Positions 15,829-25,292 of a DNA stretch of 64,000 nt are shown in pieces. The DNA is from CAYWYR01 sp964462685 (GTDB taxonomy: Bacteria; Bacteroidota; Ignavibacteria; Kapaibacteriales; UBA2268), in assembly GCA_964462685.1 (NCBI GenBank), contig CAYWYR010000009.1, forward strand, positions 1 to 64,000, read 5' to 3'. How positions within the stretch are numbered: the stretch's first letter is position 1; every line of letters starts with the position of its first letter. Position numbers and translations under genes: made by a program. A model generated the notes under the pieces. It had not been told where the DNA came from, did not search any database, and worked only from the letters and a program-made list of their open reading frames with translations.

Positions 15829-17862
15829 TTAATTATCCAATCCTTTTAGGACTCGGAATTCTACGCGGCGGTTGAGCTTACGTGCTTCATCGGTATCTGC
15901 GTCGCTCAATGGTTGGGATTCACCAAAGCCTTTGGTTGTAAGGTATCTAGCCGGGATGCCTACAGAGATAAGGAAGTTGTAAACGGCTTTTGCTCTTTTT
16001 TCCGACAGTACTTGATTGTCTCTGATAGTCCCTATATTATCTGTGTGCCCTTCGATTCTGATTCTGAAGTCTTTGTCGGATAGGTATCGGGCGAGTTGTG
16101 ATAGTTCAGTCATAGAGCCTGGCAAAAGCTCATGCTCGCCAGAATCAAAAAATATATTGTTTAGCCTTATGGCATAGTCTTTTTTGATTGGGGCGAGAGA
16201 TAGATCTTTATAGGTAGTATCAAAATTGGATATCTGCTTTAGGTTTATGTTTTCCTGTATGCCGTAATAGCCTTGAGAGCGTGCAGAGAAAGAATAGCGG
16301 TTGCCAGATGGTAGGCTTATTGAGTACGCACCTGTCTTTTGGTTGGAGTATGCTTTACCGAGCATCTCTCCGGTGTAGATATCTTCATAAACTATCTCGG
16401 CGCCTATGGGGGTGTTTGTCTCTTGGTCTCTAACTATACCGCTGACTAGCATAATCGGTTCAGGTTTATATGCTTGGGGTAGTTTTATCTTGAATATATC
16501 TTCCTGCCCGTAGCCGTAGATACTGGATACGAAATATGCATATTCTCCTGAAGCTGGAATGGAGATATTTCCTTCAAATTTATTCGTGTTGATCTTTGGG
16601 CCTAGATTGCGGGGTTCTGACCATTTATCCCAGCCTTCCCCTATTCTACGGGAAATATAGATATCCCGCTCACCATAGCCGGGGAAACCACTGGAACAGA
16701 AGTAAAGGGTTCTACCGTCGCTTGCTAAGAAAGGATAAGCTTCGTACTCAGCTGTATTGATATCTGGGCCGAGATTCACAGGTTCTGAAAAAAGAGTATC
16801 GTTGATCCTTCTACTAATATAGAGATCATTTTTTCCGTAGCTGTCTATTCGGCTGATGCCCATCAATAGGTGTAGTCCATCTGCTGTAAGGTAGTATTCA
16901 TTGTAATCACCCGTCCTGCCGATCTTATCTATCACAATGTTGCTAGGTGGCGACCAGTTCTCCCCTATTTTGCGGCTGAGCGATATCCCTTGGTAGGAAA
17001 TGGAATCGCTCTGATATGCAGTACCGAGAACGATAGTATTCCCGTCTGGCATAGCCGAGGTTACGAAGTTTGAATATCCGTTATTCAGTGGCTTGCCTGC
17101 GTTATATGCTTTACCGAAATTACCGTTTTCATCTACTTTTGATATGTAGATATCGGTGTTGTAGTAGGAGCCGTAGTTGTTGGTATCACCTGTACGGCAA
17201 AAGTACAGAGTTTTTTCATCTGGAGATATAACCGGGAAGCGATCTGAATTGACAGTGTTGACATTTGATCCAAGATTAATCGGATCATCTTTAAAAAGGC
17301 TTCCACCATATTCCTCTATCTGAGTTAGGTATGGCATTTTATCTTCCGAAAGGCCAATAGCGTCTATAGCGTTGTAGCCTTCAACAACTTCAGTTGATAG
17401 TAGCAAGCGTAGATATTTTACGCCTTTAACGATGCCGCCGAAATAGTTGTTATACATTCGTGTCGGTTTCTCGAACGGTTCAGGGATTTCACTCACTTTG
17501 TGGATCAGTCTGAAATCGGAATCAAACATTTCTATAGATGCTATGGAACCGGGATTGTAGTTTTCGGCTATAAAAACCTGATAAGCATCCACTGGCTTTT
17601 CAAAGCTTACTCTTATATGCTGAAAACCATCATTTTCCAAATCAGGCTTCCATGCTGTTGCAAGATCGCCCCCTTGGGGCATTGCGTTTGGTTTACCAAG
17701 AATCTGCAATTCAGAGGACTCTTCGGGAGAATATCTGGAGGAATAATCTAGAACAGAATCAGCCCAGAATACCTGCCCGATAGAAGGAACAACAAAAGCC
17801 GAAAACATGATGGCGAGTGTTATAGTTTTGATAATCGTATTTATCACTCTTATAAAACGCAA
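15829..17862 (-). CDS. PD40-repeat OmpA-family outer-membrane protein
   Basis: A signal peptide (about 1-30) leads into a region of unknown fold. A series of PD40/TolB-like beta-propeller repeats follows (about 200-450), recognisable by recurring ADGRTLYFCSSGFPGYGERD-like units. Then come a carboxypeptidase-regulatory-like domain (about 470-550) and a C-terminal OmpA peptidoglycan-binding domain (about 565-675) with IRIEGHTDNIG and LSEKRAKAVYNFL. Proteins of this layout anchor the outer membrane to peptidoglycan; some serve in gliding or T9SS complexes (PorE-like). That last role is inference. It is divergent from queA. Confidence 0.85.
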   Translation of the reverse strand: MRFIRVINTIIKTITLAIMFSAFVVPSIGQVFWADSVLDYSSRYSPEESSELQILGKPNAMPQGGDLATAWKPDLENDGFQHIRVSFEKPVDAYQVFIAENYNPGSIASIEMFDSDFRLIHKVSEIPEPFEKPTRMYNNYFGGIVKGVKYLRLLLSTEVVEGYNAIDAIGLSEDKMPYLTQIEEYGGSLFKDDPINLGSNVNTVNSDRFPVISPDEKTLYFCRTGDTNNYGSYYNTDIYISKVDENGNFGKAYNAGKPLNNGYSNFVTSAMPDGNTIVLGTAYQSDSISYQGISLSRKIGENWSPPSNIVIDKIGRTGDYNEYYLTADGLHLLMGISRIDSYGKNDLYISRRINDTLFSEPVNLGPDINTAEYEAYPFLASDGRTLYFCSSGFPGYGERDIYISRRIGEGWDKWSEPRNLGPKINTNKFEGNISIPASGEYAYFVSSIYGYGQEDIFKIKLPQAYKPEPIMLVSGIVRDQETNTPIGAEIVYEDIYTGEMLGKAYSNQKTGAYSISLPSGNRYSFSARSQGYYGIQENINLKQISNFDTTYKDLSLAPIKKDYAIRLNNIFFDSGEHELLPGSMTELSQLARYLSDKDFRIRIEGHTDNIGTIRDNQVLSEKRAKAVYNFLISVGIPARYLTTKGFGESQPLSDADTDEARKLNRRVEFRVLKGLDN

Positions 17863-17958
17863 AGGTTATGAAAATTGTTTGGCATATTAAGCAATACGCG
17901 AGCCATGATTGCGATTATATAGTTGTTGAAATCTGAAAATTCATGAAATATCCGTGTT

Positions 17959-19176
17959 ATGTTAAAGATCAGTGATTACGATTATACTCTTCCGCCTGAG
18001 AAGATAGCAGAAAGACCCTCTCAGAAAAGGGATAAGAGTAAATTACTTGTTCTGAATGAGGACAGGATATCTGATACGGTATTTGATAATATCACAGAAT
18101 ACCTGCAAGAAGATGATCTAATGGTATTCAATAATACTCGTGTCGTTCCGGCTAGATTGAATCTCATGAAACAGACGGGCGGAGCATCTGAAGTACTGCT
18201 TGTCTCGCCGCGATCCCATGATGAAAGCTATTCAAAAGTGTTCGAGGCTTTAGGTAATTGCGTTTGGACCTGCATTATATCTGGTAAGAATGTGAAGGAA
18301 GGTGCGATACTAAAGCCTTATGAGAATTTGTTCGGTTTTGAGGCTCATGTATTAGAGAAAGACGGTATGTTCGGAAGGGTTGAATTTCAATATGAAGGTG
18401 CGGCTTTTTCAGAAGTATTGAAGGGGTTGGGAAGAATACCTCTTCCACCATATATCAAAAGGGAAACAGATGGCAGGGATGATATTGATTATCAGACTGT
18501 AATAGCAAAGCATGGAGGCTCTGTAGCTGCCCCTACCGCATCGCTTCATTATTCGGAAGATGTACTAAGACGCATATCAGATAAGGGTATTAAAAGAACG
18601 GAAGTAACTCTTCATATAGGGCCTGGTACTTTTATGCCTGTAAAGACAGATGATCCTTACGATCATGACATGCATTCGGAAAGAGTCATGATCTCTCTCG
18701 AAAGTATCAGTGATATATACGATGCATTGAAAAACGACAGAAGGATAATAGTTAGTGGTACAACATCTTTACGCTCGGTTGAAACCCTGGGTAGTATCGC
18801 AGCTTATAGAAGTTGTGGCTTTGAGATATCGGAGAATCAATCCGGGATTATGCAAGTTGTTCAGTTCCCTTATAATCAACTGATAAACTTCAATAAAGAA
18901 GAGATAAAGGAAAAGGTCATTGATGGCTTAAGGATATTGATTGAGGAAGGGAAGCCTGCTACAGCAGATACGAAACTTATGATAATACCTGGTTTCCCAT
19001 TTTACATATCAAGCGGAATTATCACGAATTTTCATTTACCGCAAAGCACATTATTGCTTTTGGTATCAGCCTTTATCGGGGAGAAAGGGCTATGGAAAGT
19101 TTACGAGCATGCATTAAATAACGATTATAGATTTTTGAGTTATGGGGATGCGAGCTTATTATTCCGTCAGGATTGA
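17959..19176 (+). CDS. queA: S-adenosylmethionine:tRNA ribosyltransferase-isomerase
   Basis: QueA transfers the ribosyl part of SAM to preQ1 in tRNA, making epoxyqueuosine. The N-terminus (DYDYTLPPEKIAERP), LMVFNNTRVVPARL, VAAPTASLHYSE and TLHIGPGTFMPV are family motifs. At 405 residues it is the longer variety typical of Bacteroidota, with extra sequence before the C-terminal NFHLPQSTLLLLVSAF. The last 10 bp overlap the 3' end of the convergent MFS gene. No other queuosine genes are in the window. Confidence 0.95.
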   Translation: MLKISDYDYTLPPEKIAERPSQKRDKSKLLVLNEDRISDTVFDNITEYLQEDDLMVFNNTRVVPARLNLMKQTGGASEVLLVSPRSHDESYSKVFEALGNCVWTCIISGKNVKEGAILKPYENLFGFEAHVLEKDGMFGRVEFQYEGAAFSEVLKGLGRIPLPPYIKRETDGRDDIDYQTVIAKHGGSVAAPTASLHYSEDVLRRISDKGIKRTEVTLHIGPGTFMPVKTDDPYDHDMHSERVMISLESISDIYDALKNDRRIIVSGTTSLRSVETLGSIAAYRSCGFEISENQSGIMQVVQFPYNQLINFNKEEIKEKVIDGLRILIEEGKPATADTKLMIIPGFPFYISSGIITNFHLPQSTLLLLVSAFIGEKGLWKVYEHALNNDYRFLSYGDASLLFRQD

Positions 19177-20498
19177 GGAATAACTGTGTTGCAATTATTA
19201 GGTTTCTTTAATCCATATAGTATCGATAAGCCTATAACGAAAAAAACTAGTAGAGACAGAATAGCTATTCTATATGAATCGGTGTATTGGAGCGTCAACC
19301 CGAATAGCATAGTACCTATCCAACTAGTCCCTCTTTCGGATATCTCGTAAAAGCCGAAAAACTCAGCTTCTTTTTCTTTGGGGATGTATTTTGAGAAAAG
19401 AGACCTGGAAAGGGCTTGGCTTCCCCCGAGGACTATGGCAACTACGAACGCCATTATGAAGAATCCCAGTGTATCTTCCATAAACAAATAAGCATAGATA
19501 ACTGATGCTATCCATATATAAAGGCTTATGGTGATAGCTGTTTTGGCTCCGGTTTTCTGGGAAATACGTGCAAATAGAAGTGCCCCGAAGTATGCTACGA
19601 GCTGTACCATAAGTATAGCTATGATCAATGTAGAGTCATCTATTCCGAGTTCATTGGCGCCAAAGACTGCCGCCATTGCAATCACTGTTTGAATACCGTC
19701 GTTATAAAAAAGGTAAGCGAGAAGAAACCGAACCGCCTGGGGATAATCTTTAAGTTCCCTGAATGTTTTTGATAGGGATTTTAAGCCTTGTGAAAGGTAA
19801 GTTTCGGAATCCGGAAGCTCCTTTAAAGATCTTCTTCGTTTTAGGTTTTTCCAAGGGAAATAGGAAAAGATGAGCCACCAGGCACCGGCAGAGGCAAGGC
19901 TAATGCGAACGGCTATTGAGGTATCTATACTTAGCTCATCGGCAAAAGTTATTAACCCGAGATTAAGTGCCAGTAGGATACCGCCACCCAGATAACCATA
20001 AGCATATCCTTTGGATGATACAGAGTCACGTTTGTTTTCCGGTACTAGATCGTTAAGATAAGCATTATACATCACTATGGAAGCGCCATAGGCGAAATTT
20101 GCAATGATGAGCAATATAGACGCGAAAATGTAGTTTGAACCCGTGATGAAATACATCAGCATTGTGGAAACAGAGCCTATAAATGCCATGGATAGCATTA
20201 TCTGTTTTTTTCGATGTGTATAATCGGCTATTGCGCCTAGAAGGGGGAAAACAAGTACCTGCAGAATAACAGATAGTGAAAGCACATAAGCGAAAAGGCT
20301 TTCGGGGTTGACTTCTATGCCGAGAGGATAGATATATAAGCTATTCTGCAACTCCGCAGCTTTGGTTGCTATGGTGCCTAAATAAGGCCCCATTAGAACT
20401 GTTATAACAGTAGTAGTAAAGGCAGAACAGGCCCAGTCGTAAAAATACCAGGAGCGAAGCTCTTTATTTGTTGCCAGACCATTATCGGATACAGGCAA
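19167..20498 (-). CDS. MFS transporter, UMF1/Atg22-like
   Basis: A polytopic inner-membrane protein with about 12 hydrophobic segments. The N-terminal WYFYDWACSAFTTTVITVLMG is the hallmark of the UMF1 family, related to yeast Atg22 vacuolar effluxers. A cytosolic loop with many basic residues (NLKRRRSLKEL, about 215-225) divides the two halves. Substrate is not known; amino acid or sugar efflux is possible. Its stop overlaps the convergent queA by 10 bp. The gene starts 31 bp after the stop of the SBBP-repeat gene on the same strand. Confidence 0.82.
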   Translation of the reverse strand: MPVSDNGLATNKELRSWYFYDWACSAFTTTVITVLMGPYLGTIATKAAELQNSLYIYPLGIEVNPESLFAYVLSLSVILQVLVFPLLGAIADYTHRKKQIMLSMAFIGSVSTMLMYFITGSNYIFASILLIIANFAYGASIVMYNAYLNDLVPENKRDSVSSKGYAYGYLGGGILLALNLGLITFADELSIDTSIAVRISLASAGAWWLIFSYFPWKNLKRRRSLKELPDSETYLSQGLKSLSKTFRELKDYPQAVRFLLAYLFYNDGIQTVIAMAAVFGANELGIDDSTLIIAILMVQLVAYFGALLFARISQKTGAKTAITISLYIWIASVIYAYLFMEDTLGFFIMAFVVAIVLGGSQALSRSLFSKYIPKEKEAEFFGFYEISERGTSWIGTMLFGLTLQYTDSYRIAILSLLVFFVIGLSILYGLKKPNNCNTVIPQS

Positions 20499-20529
20499 AA
20501 CAACCTCTGATCGATGATTTGAATTTAGG

Positions 20530-23214
20530 TTAATCAGTTATGACAAACTTATAAACCAATGGTTGATTATTATAATCAAGATAAAGAAAATAAACTGAAG
20601 GCCGGAGTTGGGAAACATCAATAATATGATTTTCTAAATAATTAGAATCGTCACTGACCAATCTACCGTTTAATTCATAAATTTTAGTAGCAATGATCTT
20701 TTGTGTATCCGATAGAACTTTTATCTGGGAATTGAGTCTATCATGGTTTATTGACAAACCTTCTGGTAAAGACTGCACGCTTACCGGCTCTAAGCAAATC
20801 TCATCGGAAAAGGCGGCACAACCGTTCTCAATAGTCACCCTTATCCTATAACAAGATAGTTCAACTGGGGGTGGATATTCATAGATAGCCTCGGTGGCCC
20901 CAGGGATTGGTAATCCGTTTCTAAACCATTGGAAAGTTGTAGCAGCAAATAGACATCTAAGAAGATTACCTTGTTTTCTGACTATTGGTTTGGCTGATCG
21001 ATCAATAATATTTACAAAAGCATTCGGTGAGGAGTAGTTAGAATTATCTGATACTCTTTTTGCAGTGAAATTGAAAATACCTTCTCGCGAAATAGTATCA
21101 AAGCGGGTCCTGTTACCGGTATTCCATGCAAAGTCATAATAATCGGCTCCCCCATCCATTACAATGGTGTCTCCTTCACACAGATCATAATCTCCAAAAG
21201 GTACTACAGGAAGAATCCTGGTGGGGTCCAGCCCTACATTCAAATCATTGGAAAATGCCGCGCAGCCTTTGGGAGAGGCAACTAAAACGTTAATTGCCGC
21301 AATGGATAGATCGTCCCAGCGAACCCTTATTTCAGGAAGATCATCATTCCCGAGGATTGTACCGCCTACAACATTCCATAAGAATCCAAAATCACTTGAG
21401 TTTTGTGGATTGATCTCTGAAATGTTTTGTATTGCATAAGTATAAGTGCTATCCTGATATGCTAATGACGGGCCTGATATTATAGGTTGCGGCAAAGAAT
21501 TCACGTTGACCATTATCTGTTTTGACACGCTTTGGGTACCGCTTCTTATGATGGCTGTGTATTCAGTTGTGGTATCGGGGAATACAGTAGGTTCTTCAGT
21601 ATCAGGGTTTAGGATATTGGTTTTTGGGAACCAATCATAAGTTACATTGCCTGATAGTTCATGATCGACAAAGATCACTACTGAATCCCCTGGGCATATC
21701 TCGTAACTATCGCTGAATGGCGGGAATGTGTACCTTGTCAGAAGAACGTCATTTGTGTCCGGTGTGGAAAGAGAAGTAAAAGGCTCTATACCCTCGAAAG
21801 GTATGTCACTAGAATTTGTGAATCCCGCAATAACTTGCCTATTACGAGTATCGGTATTTATAGAATACGAAATATCACTGCCATCGCCGCCGAGAAGCGA
21901 CGAGTAGCCAAGCCTTCTACCGCTCCGGGAGAGCCTACCTGTTACGATATCTGGGAATTTAGTGGTATTGGCTGATCTGTAAGCATTTCCGGAGACCGGG
22001 AAGTTGACAGAGGAGCTTAGCCCTGCGAAATATATCAGTCCTCGTTTATCTCTGGATATAGAATATATTCTGTCTGTGCTGTTACCGCCGAGGTAAGTTG
22101 AGTATTCCAAGTTATTGAGGTCATAATCCAGTTCCGCGATAAAGCCGTCGATATTGGCGGCCTCAACTGTTGCAGGACCGTTAAAAGTCGCATCGAAAGT
22201 CAAACTGGTCGTGGGGAAATTCCGTGAGGATGTGGCACCTGATATCAATATATTCTCACTGACATCTATGGTGTAAGGCAAGTCATCACCGCTGCCACCT
22301 AAATATGTAGTTTTATCCAATAGACCATTAGTTAGATCGAGGATCTGAATAAGCACGTCGCCTATAGTATTATCGCCTATGTTGTTGAAACTGGAATCAT
22401 AAGCATCCGCTGGCATCTGTATGCCTTGCGAGCGAGTATAAATGAGAACGGCGAGTTGACCAACATTAGCTGATCCTGGCAGGTAAGCCAGATCCTGCAC
22501 ATAATCAGGGGAATTACCTCCAGTAAAAGTAGAATACCTGAGCGTTCCATCCCTTCGGAATACCGAAATAATACCGTCCGTCTGGCTGAGAGGCTGCTTA
22601 AGGAGGGCATCTCCCGTTGTTGGGTAGTATTCAGAAAGACCAACGCCTTTACTATATCCACCAACTGCTATTTCCCCATCAGGGCTAATTGCAAGCGATG
22701 TAGCAAAGTCATCCCCTGCCCCACCGATGAGGGTAGAATATAGGAGTGTAGTGCCGTCACTACTGAAATTGCTAAGGAATATATCGAAACCGCCGTTGTG
22801 TATGGAGTCGTAAGCCGTAACCGGGGAATAAGGGAAACTAACACTATATTTGGTATGCCCTACTATCCAAATAGTATTATCTGGCCCTGTCTCTACATCG
22901 ACGATATAATCTTCTTCTGCGGAACCGAAATAAGTTGAGAAGACAAGATTGAAGCTATCATCGAATTTAGTGACGAAACCATCTTGTTTTACCCTATCGC
23001 CAGATGTAAGGAATCTTTGGTAAGCATTATCTGTAACAGGGTAATTTGAGGAAAGTGTATTACCTATCATAATTATAGCATCTGTACTATCAAGAGCCAT
23101 AGATAGAGATATATCGTTTGATCTGCCCCCGATAGCACCGATATCATCAAATGACTGAAGAATACCAATCTGGGTAATTAGAATACTAAATAATATGATG
23201 ATATTTTTTATCAA
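20530..23214 (-). CDS. SBBP-repeat secreted protein with T9SS sorting domain
   Basis: A signal peptide (about 1-21) is followed by many SBBP beta-propeller repeats (about 25-480) marked by recurring STYFGG/LGGSGDD and DAYQ-type units. Ig/PKD-like and gap-closing modules follow (about 490-800). The C-terminal domain (about 815-894; KIYELNGRLVSDDSN, SVYFLYLDYN) is a type A T9SS secretion signal. The product should be exported to the cell surface. The start is a TTG sharing TTGA with the corA stop, so translation is coupled to corA-mscS, an unexpected pairing for a surface protein. Confidence 0.8.
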   Translation of the reverse strand: MIKNIIILFSILITQIGILQSFDDIGAIGGRSNDISLSMALDSTDAIIMIGNTLSSNYPVTDNAYQRFLTSGDRVKQDGFVTKFDDSFNLVFSTYFGSAEEDYIVDVETGPDNTIWIVGHTKYSVSFPYSPVTAYDSIHNGGFDIFLSNFSSDGTTLLYSTLIGGAGDDFATSLAISPDGEIAVGGYSKGVGLSEYYPTTGDALLKQPLSQTDGIISVFRRDGTLRYSTFTGGNSPDYVQDLAYLPGSANVGQLAVLIYTRSQGIQMPADAYDSSFNNIGDNTIGDVLIQILDLTNGLLDKTTYLGGSGDDLPYTIDVSENILISGATSSRNFPTTSLTFDATFNGPATVEAANIDGFIAELDYDLNNLEYSTYLGGNSTDRIYSISRDKRGLIYFAGLSSSVNFPVSGNAYRSANTTKFPDIVTGRLSRSGRRLGYSSLLGGDGSDISYSINTDTRNRQVIAGFTNSSDIPFEGIEPFTSLSTPDTNDVLLTRYTFPPFSDSYEICPGDSVVIFVDHELSGNVTYDWFPKTNILNPDTEEPTVFPDTTTEYTAIIRSGTQSVSKQIMVNVNSLPQPIISGPSLAYQDSTYTYAIQNISEINPQNSSDFGFLWNVVGGTILGNDDLPEIRVRWDDLSIAAINVLVASPKGCAAFSNDLNVGLDPTRILPVVPFGDYDLCEGDTIVMDGGADYYDFAWNTGNRTRFDTISREGIFNFTAKRVSDNSNYSSPNAFVNIIDRSAKPIVRKQGNLLRCLFAATTFQWFRNGLPIPGATEAIYEYPPPVELSCYRIRVTIENGCAAFSDEICLEPVSVQSLPEGLSINHDRLNSQIKVLSDTQKIIATKIYELNGRLVSDDSNYLENHIIDVSQLRPSVYFLYLDYNNQPLVYKFVITD

Positions 23215-24350
23215 TCAAACCAACCGCGTCTTTTGAAAAAGTAAATCAGCCCTAAGGTAATAATTATCATAACTACCCACGTAAATGCATATCCATATTC
23301 CCAATGTAATTCTGGCATATTGTTAAAGTTCATGCCGTAAACACCTGCTATAAAAGTAAGCGGGATAAAGATAGATGATATTACAGTAAGAATCTTCATC
23401 GTCTCGTTCATTTTATTGCTTACGCTGGATAGATATATATTTGTAACGCCGTCCATTATCTGCCGGTTACTATCAATCGAATCGATAACTGTTTGAACTA
23501 AATCGTGCAGATCGTGATAAAATGTAATAACATCTTGGCCTATTCTACCGCTGCCGCCTTTATCCAGAAAACCTACAGCGTCCCTTACAGGCCAAATAGC
23601 TCGCTTGAGCTTAATGAATATCCCCTTAAGCTCTTCTACATCGGCCAGTGTAATTGCATTGGGGTTTTTTGTAACTATAATCTGCATCTCTTCCATTCTA
23701 TCCTCCAAATCCTCCGAAAGGATTATATAGTGATCGACAATTGAGTCAATCATAACATAGAGGAGATATTCTTCCTTTCGTGTTTTGATCAAAGCATTTG
23801 GGGTTCTGAGTCTTTCCCTTATATGTTCGAATATATCGGCAATTTTCTCTTGAAATGAAATAACAAAATTATCGCCGAGCACAAAACTCATTTGTTCTAC
23901 TAAAATATCGTCCTTTTCAGTCAGTCGGATTGATTTTAGTGTAAAGAAAAGGTAGTTCTCATATTCTTGGACTTTAGGCCTCTGATCAAGCTCTAGAAGA
24001 TCTTCTAGGACGAGTTTATCAAGGCCGAAAGTCTTGCCTATTTGTTCTATTAGGCTTACATCGGTTAGGCCATGGATATTCAGCCATGTAGTTGTATCAT
24101 TTGTAATTCCATTAGCCACATCTTCTATCGAGAAATCATCTTTCCTTTCAGAAAATGATTTAGCATCATACCTGAACCACTGCATGTGTATCGGTTCGTT
24201 GTTCTGCTCGTCCTGTACTGGAGCTATGAGAGTGCCCGGGGGTTTATCGAGTTTTGCTTTGTGGGTCTGCTTGGCTTTTCGATCAATCTTCAAAGCCGGT
24301 AGTCGATCGGCAGCAATATATTTTGATATGTTCTTAAATCTGCTGATCAC
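23211..24350 (-). CDS. corA: Magnesium/cobalt transporter
   Basis: A CorA-type channel. The large cytoplasmic domain (about 50-310) is followed by two transmembrane helices at the C-terminus, separated by the signature YGMNFNNMPE loop with the GMN selectivity motif. The N-terminus has about 50 extra basic residues. The start is a GTG sharing GTGA with the upstream mscS stop. It mediates Mg2+ (or Co2+) uptake at the inner membrane. Confidence 0.93.
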   Translation of the reverse strand: MISRFKNISKYIAADRLPALKIDRKAKQTHKAKLDKPPGTLIAPVQDEQNNEPIHMQWFRYDAKSFSERKDDFSIEDVANGITNDTTTWLNIHGLTDVSLIEQIGKTFGLDKLVLEDLLELDQRPKVQEYENYLFFTLKSIRLTEKDDILVEQMSFVLGDNFVISFQEKIADIFEHIRERLRTPNALIKTRKEEYLLYVMIDSIVDHYIILSEDLEDRMEEMQIIVTKNPNAITLADVEELKGIFIKLKRAIWPVRDAVGFLDKGGSGRIGQDVITFYHDLHDLVQTVIDSIDSNRQIMDGVTNIYLSSVSNKMNETMKILTVISSIFIPLTFIAGVYGMNFNNMPELHWEYGYAFTWVVMIIITLGLIYFFKRRGWFD

Positions 24351-25228
24351 GACTTGCCATCCTGTTTTTTAGCTGAATCAAGGTCTTTCTTGTAAACCAG
24401 TGTATGGTGTGGATACGGTATTTCGATCCCTTCTTGTTCAAATCTTTTCTTTACGTTTTTGAGTATATCCCAAGAAGAGAAAAATGAGTCTTCTGGGTCT
24501 TTTGTCCATACCCATGCACGCAGTATAACCGCATAAGCATCCATTCTTACAAGTCTCACCCTAATCTGGGTAATATTTTCAGCTTTCTCTTGTTCAGTTC
24601 GTGTATCGATAACTAATGGATGTGCTGCGACTTCTTGTTCAATCAAGCTAATGGCAAGATCGACATCGCTTTCATAAGAAATACCGAACTCAACATGCCG
24701 GGAAATTCTTTCATCACTGATATTGTTATTTACGATTGTTTTGTTGCTGATAATGCTATTGGGTATGATTATTCTTTTGTTTTCAAAATCGCGGATGACA
24801 GTATGTCTGAGAGTTATGTCTTCAACTGAACCCACATATACATCGCCTTCGATTTCAATTAAATCCCCAACTCGGAACGGGCGAAAAAGAACTATAAAGA
24901 TACCACTTATTATGTTTGCAAACGCTGCCTGTGAAGCAAACGCAAGAATAGCAGCTACTATACCAGCACCTGCGAACAGGCCTTCACCTAAAGCCTTGAG
25001 TTCTGGTATAGTATAGATAATAAATCCAATAGCTATAAAATATATTATAAAGCTAATGGAATGGTTAAGAAAGCTATAGTTTGTCGGGTTGACACGCAGA
25101 AAAGAGGTTCTTGAAGCTAGAAAAATATTCATAGCTTTGCGTACAACAAAAACAAGCAAACTGGCTGTAAGCAAAACAATAACTGGGATTATCAGATATG
25201 TCGTCAGTTTAGGGTCTAGATTTTCCAT
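24347..25228 (-). CDS. mscS: Small-conductance mechanosensitive channel
   Basis: Three N-terminal transmembrane segments precede the pore-lining helix (AGAGIVAAILAFASQAAFAN, about 85-104) and the beta domain FRPFRVGDLIEIEGDVYVG. Both are hallmarks of MscS. Length 293 is normal for the short form. It opens under membrane tension and protects against osmotic downshift. First gene of an overlapping mscS-corA-SBBP set; a terminator-like hairpin for the upstream serA operon lies directly 5' of it. Confidence 0.88.
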   Translation of the reverse strand: MENLDPKLTTYLIIPVIVLLTASLLVFVVRKAMNIFLASRTSFLRVNPTNYSFLNHSISFIIYFIAIGFIIYTIPELKALGEGLFAGAGIVAAILAFASQAAFANIISGIFIVLFRPFRVGDLIEIEGDVYVGSVEDITLRHTVIRDFENKRIIIPNSIISNKTIVNNNISDERISRHVEFGISYESDVDLAISLIEQEVAAHPLVIDTRTEQEKAENITQIRVRLVRMDAYAVILRAWVWTKDPEDSFFSSWDILKNVKKRFEQEGIEIPYPHHTLVYKKDLDSAKKQDGKS

Positions 25229-25232
25229 ATAT

Positions 25233-25266
25233 AAAAAAAGGGATAGCTTGTAGATCTGCTATCCCT
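25233..25266 (-). terminator. Intrinsic terminator after DUF1015
   Basis: On the minus strand, stem AGGGATAGC with GCTATCCCT (25258-25266 and 25239-25247) is followed by seven T. It ends the serA-DUF1015 transcript just before mscS. Confidence 0.85.
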
Positions 25267-25292
25267 AATATAATGATTGTTATGTAAACAGG

